DNA from: CAYQTO01 sp964420455
GTDB lineage: Bacteria; Sumerlaeota; Sumerlaeia; SLMS01
Assembly (NCBI GenBank): GCA_964420455.1
Contig: CAYQTO010000065.1
Span: 1-18,482 of the forward strand
Length of the DNA: 18,482 nucleotides
Direction of reading: 5' to 3'
In this document: piece after piece, positions 15,509-18,482 of the stretch
How positions within the stretch are numbered: position 1 is the stretch's first letter
Layout of the letters: every line of letters begins with the position of its first letter
The notes under the pieces: model-generated
Database searches by the model: none
What the model was told of the DNA's origin: nothing
The model's input: only the letters and a program-made list of their open reading frames with translations
Program-made: the position numbers and the translations under genes

Positions 15509-16486
15509 TTGGCGCTCCTCGAGGTTCGCGGGCTGACCGTCGACTTTCACGGCGAGGGCGGGACCGTCCACGCGGTCGACCGTGTGTCATTCGCCGTGGA
15601 TGCGGGGCGGGTATTGGGGGTCGTTGGCGAGTCGGGCTGCGGCAAGAGCGTCTCGGCGCTGTCGGTCACGCGACTGGTGCCTCAACCTCCGGGCGAGATC
15701 GTCGCGGGCGAGGTGCTTTACAAGGGGCGCGACCTGCTGAAGGTGCCCGAGGGCGAGTTGCCATCGGTGCGCGGCCGCGAAATCGCCATGATCTTTCAGG
15801 ACCCGATGACCTCGCTGAACCCGGTCTTTCGCGTGGGGCGGCTATTGACGGAGGTGGTGCGGCGGCACTTTTCGGTGTCGGCGCGGGAGGCCCGCGAACG
15901 CGCCGTGGAGGCGCTCCGCCAGGTCGGAATCTCCGAGCCGGAAAACCGCCTCAGCGCGTACCCCCACGAGCTGAGCGGCGGCATGAAGCAGCGCGTCCTC
16001 ATCGCCATGGCGCTGCTCTGCGAGCCGACGCTGCTCATCGCGGACGAGCCGACCACCGCCCTCGACGTCACCATCCAGAAGCAGATCCTCCACCTCCTCG
16101 CGGAGCTGAAGGAAAAGGCGAACATGGCACTCGTTTTGATCACCCATGACATCGGAGTGATCGCCGAGACGGCGGACGACGTGATCGTGATGTACGCGGG
16201 ACGGGTGGTGGAAAGCTGCGACGTCTATACGCTGTTCGGGAAGCATGCGCACCCGTATACACACGGGCTGTTGAACAGCGTGCCGGCGCGGGGGCAGACG
16301 AAGGACCAGCCCCTGCCGACGATCGAGGGGACCGTCCCCTCGCTGGTGAATCCCCCGAAGGGATGTCGCTTTGCCTCGCGGTGCTTTCGCCGCGAGGAGA
16401 AGTGCTTTCACCACGACCCGCCCCTGGTGGAGCACGCGCCGGGGCACCAGGTGGCGTGCCACTTTCCGCTGGATGGGAAGCGGTGA
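15509..16486 (+). CDS. Peptide ABC importer ATPase 1 (OppD/DppD type)
   Basis: A 325-aa ATPase of a peptide importer. Walker A G-E-S-G-C-G-K-S (40-47), Q-loop Gln97, signature L-S-G-G-M-K-Q (155-161), Walker B L-L-I-A-D-E (175-180) and switch His213 are all intact. The C-terminal oligopeptide domain ends with four cysteines spaced C-x5-C-x6-C-x17-C, like those that bind an Fe-S cluster in DppD/OppD proteins of known structure. The start is probably TTG at 15509, 4 nt after the yejA-like stop, with GGGGG about 10 nt upstream; an ATG further up would overlap the binding-protein gene by 50 nt. It works as a heterodimer with the next ATPase. Both together correspond to the two halves of fused YejF. 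Confidence 0.9.
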   Translation: MALLEVRGLTVDFHGEGGTVHAVDRVSFAVDAGRVLGVVGESGCGKSVSALSVTRLVPQPPGEIVAGEVLYKGRDLLKVPEGELPSVRGREIAMIFQDPMTSLNPVFRVGRLLTEVVRRHFSVSAREARERAVEALRQVGISEPENRLSAYPHELSGGMKQRVLIAMALLCEPTLLIADEPTTALDVTIQKQILHLLAELKEKANMALVLITHDIGVIAETADDVIVMYAGRVVESCDVYTLFGKHAHPYTHGLLNSVPARGQTKDQPLPTIEGTVPSLVNPPKGCRFASRCFRREEKCFHHDPPLVEHAPGHQVACHFPLDGKR

Positions 16487-17469
16487 GCGAGGCGCCCCTG
16501 CTGGAGGTCGACCGACTGTCGAAGCACTACGTGCTGCGGGGTGGCGTGCTGCGGCGGCCGGTGGGGACGGTGCGCGCCGTGGAGGACGTGAGCCTGACGC
16601 TGCGGGAGGGGGAGACGGTGGGGCTGGTGGGGGAAAGTGGCTGCGGCAAGTCGACGCTGGGGCGGGCGGTCATCCGGCTCGAGCGGCCCACCGCCGGCCG
16701 TGTCGCGATTCAGGGTCGCGAGATTCAGGCACTTTCGCGCCGGGAATTGTTCCCGTATAGACGCCGCCTCGCCATGATCTTTCAGGACCCCTACAGCTCG
16801 CTGAATCCCCGGATGACCGTGGGCGAGTCGGTAAGGGAGCCATTGCTGGTGCATGGGGCGGGAAACCGCCGCGAGCGCCTCGAGAAGGCGGAGGCGCTCT
16901 TTGACGAAGTGGGGCTCGCGCCGGAAATGCTGAACCGATACCCGCACGAGTTTTCCGGCGGCCAGCGCCAGCGCATCAGCGTGGCGCGCGCCCTCGCCCT
17001 CGAGCCCGAATTCATCGTTGCGGACGAGCCGGTGTCCGCCCTCGACGTGTCCGTCCAGGCCCAGGTGCTGAACCTTCTCGTGCGCATCCAGCGTGAGCGT
17101 CGCCTCGCCTATCTCTTCATCAGCCACGACCTCTCGGTGGTGGAGTACATCAGCGATCGCGTGGCGATCATGTATCTTGGACGGATTGTGGAAACGGGCA
17201 GCCGCGACGACGTCTTCAACCGGCCGGCCCACCCCTACACACGCGCCTTGCTGGAGGCCGTGCCCAACCCGAACCCCCATGAACGGCAACGCACGGCGCC
17301 GATCACCGGCGAGACCCCCAGCCCCGTGAATCCCCCCGCCGGTTGCGCCTTTCACCCGCGATGCCCCCACGCCGTCGCAGCATGCCGCGAGGCCGTCCCC
17401 CCGCTCGAATCCGTTGCCTCGAACACGCCGGAGCACCGCGCCGCCTGCATCCGGAAAAGCGAAATCTGA
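16483..17469 (+). CDS. Peptide ABC importer ATPase 2 (OppF/DppF type)
   Basis: A 328-aa partner ATPase. Walker A G-E-S-G-C-G-K-S (50-57), Gln101, signature F-S-G-G-Q-R-Q (157-163), Walker B F-I-V-A-D-E (177-182) and His215 are present. The C-terminal domain again has C-x5-C-x6-C-x20-C. The start is a GTG at 16483 that overlaps the TGA of the first ATPase (GTGA), with GGATGGGAAG just upstream. Longer in-frame starts would lie deep inside the previous gene. It is the last gene of the importer operon; a 71-nt gap without a clear terminator separates it from a 57-aa gene. Confidence 0.9.
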   Translation: MSEAPLLEVDRLSKHYVLRGGVLRRPVGTVRAVEDVSLTLREGETVGLVGESGCGKSTLGRAVIRLERPTAGRVAIQGREIQALSRRELFPYRRRLAMIFQDPYSSLNPRMTVGESVREPLLVHGAGNRRERLEKAEALFDEVGLAPEMLNRYPHEFSGGQRQRISVARALALEPEFIVADEPVSALDVSVQAQVLNLLVRIQRERRLAYLFISHDLSVVEYISDRVAIMYLGRIVETGSRDDVFNRPAHPYTRALLEAVPNPNPHERQRTAPITGETPSPVNPPAGCAFHPRCPHAVAACREAVPPLESVASNTPEHRAACIRKSEI

Positions 17470-17540
17470 TTGGCCCTTGCGTCGTCACTTTCGCCGCCCC
17501 TATCAACCGCCCTCCCACCCCATCCAAGGAGCCCGCCCCG

Positions 17541-17714
17541 ATGAAAGCCGAACAACTGCTCGCCACCCTCCGCGAACAGTACAAGGAATGGGAGGATGAC
17601 AAGGAATCAAAGGAATACCAATGTCTCTATCACGCCTTCTGCTTCATCAGCTACAAGGTGGGGGACTTCCAGAAGTACCTGGACGAGGTGGTGAACAAGG
17701 ACGGGGACGCCTGA
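17541..17714 (+). CDS. Small acidic protein, unknown
   Basis: A 57-aa protein with AAGGAG 9 nt before its ATG. It is rich in Lys and Glu at the N-terminus (about 9-26), then has an aromatic, Cys-containing segment (27-45: Y-Q-C-L-Y-H-A-F-C-F-I-S-Y-K) and an acidic end. It probably folds as two short helices. There is no signal peptide or membrane helix. It lies between the importer operon and gltX, 7 nt before the latter, so it is probably co-transcribed with gltX. I do not recognise a family. The strong ribosome site and tight spacing to gltX support it as a real gene. Confidence 0.62.
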   Translation: MKAEQLLATLREQYKEWEDDKESKEYQCLYHAFCFISYKVGDFQKYLDEVVNKDGDA

Positions 17715-17721
17715 TCAGCAG

Positions 17722-18482
17722 ATGAGCGAAATGGTCCGCGTTCGATTCGCCCCCTCGCCGACGGGGTTCCTGCACCTGGGCAATGCCCGCGCCGCCCTCT
17801 TCAACTGGCTGTGGGCGCGACGCAACAAAGGCACGTTCATCCTCCGCATTGAGGACACGGATGTCGAACGCTCGACCGACGAGGCCGTGGAGGGCATCCT
17901 GGACTCGCTCCGGTGGCTCGGACTCGACTGGGACGAGGGCCCGTTCTTCCAGAGCGAGCGGCTCGAGCACTATCGCGAGCACCTCGAGCGACTCCGCGAG
18001 ACCGGGAAGATCTACCCCGCCTTCGAGACGAAGGAAGAACTCGACGCGATGCGCGAGGAGGCGATGCAGTCGGGCCGCACGCGGTACTATCATCGCGGCT
18101 CGCTCGCTCTCGAACCGGGCGAGGTGAAGCGCCGCATGGAGTCCGGTGTTCCTTTTGTCTGGCGCCTGCACGTGCCGGACGAGGGGGAGACGGTGGTGGA
18201 CGTCGCCGTGTGCGGCGCGGATGTGGTCCTGNNNNNNNNNNCGGTGGTGCCGGAAACGCTCCTCGGCGACGGCGAGGCGATGCGGTTCCCCAACGCCGAC
18301 ATCGACGACTTTGTCCTCACACGGCCGGGCACGCTCGAGAAGCCTGGCATGCCGCTCTACAACTTCGTCTGCGTCGTCGACGACGCGCTGATGGGCATCA
18401 CCCACGTGATTCGGGGCGCCGACCATCAATCGAACGCCGCCCGCCAGGTCCTCCTCTACGAGGCGCTCGGCTACCCGGTGCC
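17722..18482 (+). CDS. gltX: Glutamyl-tRNA synthetase (partial, 3' end outside window, contains N gap)
   Basis: The N-terminal catalytic domain of a class Ic glutamyl-tRNA synthetase, which charges tRNA-Glu in the cytoplasm. A-P-S-P-T-G-F-L-H-L-G-N-A-R holds the HIGH-type ATP site; F-I-L-R-I-E-D-T-D, L-G-L-D-W-D-E-G-P and V-V-D-D-A-L-M-G-I-T-H-V-I-R-G are further family marks. KMSKS and the anticodon-binding domain lie beyond the edge. Ten N at 18232-18241 break the sequence; if the gap is truly 10 nt, the frame continues on the far side. Around it there seem to be about 20 residues more than in usual bacterial GltX. The ATG at 17722 is chosen with a weak ribosome site; a second ATG at 17731 is possible. 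Confidence 0.9.
   Translation, partial: MSEMVRVRFAPSPTGFLHLGNARAALFNWLWARRNKGTFILRIEDTDVERSTDEAVEGILDSLRWLGLDWDEGPFFQSERLEHYREHLERLRETGKIYPAFETKEELDAMREEAMQSGRTRYYHRGSLALEPGEVKRRMESGVPFVWRLHVPDEGETVVDVAVCGADVVLXXXXVVPETLLGDGEAMRFPNADIDDFVLTRPGTLEKPGMPLYNFVCVVDDALMGITHVIRGADHQSNAARQVLLYEALGYPV
18232..18241. other. Assembly gap (10 N) inside gltX
   Basis: Ten undetermined bases. The gltX frame is open on both sides and matches if exactly ten bases are missing, but such runs are often placeholders of fixed size. Confidence 0.95.

Overview
The window is GC-rich bacterial chromosome, densely coding on both strands with short gaps and several 1-4 nt overlaps. The periplasmic-type binding protein has a Sec signal peptide and no lipobox, which fits a diderm (Gram-negative-type) cell. 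GTG and TTG starts are frequent. Nothing in the window fixes the phylum. The mix of genes (type III polyketide synthase beside a geranylgeranyl-reductase-like flavoprotein, GT39-like membrane glycosyltransferase, PLDc_N-TPR protein) would suit a PVC-type or related candidate phylum, but that is a guess. No rRNA, tRNA, CRISPR, phage or insertion-sequence signature was seen. A run of 10 N at 18232-18241 suggests a draft assembly.

Left part, minus strand (1-3196): the N-terminal membrane half of an ABC exporter, cut by the window edge; a stand-alone cyclic-nucleotide-binding-domain protein just upstream of it; and a GT39/ArnT-type membrane glycosyltransferase. The plus-strand block 3363-6040 is secG, a membrane-anchored TPR protein with a PLDc_N-like head, a small three-helix membrane protein and a YgfZ/GcvT-like folate-binding protein. 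The last three are joined by stop/start overlaps. A 66-aa acidic small protein follows at 6254.

Middle part, minus strand (6498-11381): an apparent operon read leftwards. It holds a soluble PAS-like hybrid histidine kinase with a C-terminal receiver, an FAD oxidoreductase overlapping it by about 11 nt, a type III polyketide synthase 9 nt further on, and, after a 128-nt gap with inverted repeats, an NrnA-type DHH phosphoesterase. The kinase-flavoprotein-T3PKS trio is the most interesting part: a small specialised-metabolite locus with its own sensor.

Right part, plus strand (11569-17469): a complete peptide-type ABC importer in the order permease, permease, binding protein, ATPase, ATPase. 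The permeases resemble YejB and YejE, and the ATPases are two separate proteins instead of one fused YejF. It diverges from the kinase gene across a 187-bp region with a perfect 7-bp inverted repeat. A 57-aa small protein and the 5' part of gltX (glutamyl-tRNA synthetase), interrupted by the N run, close the window.
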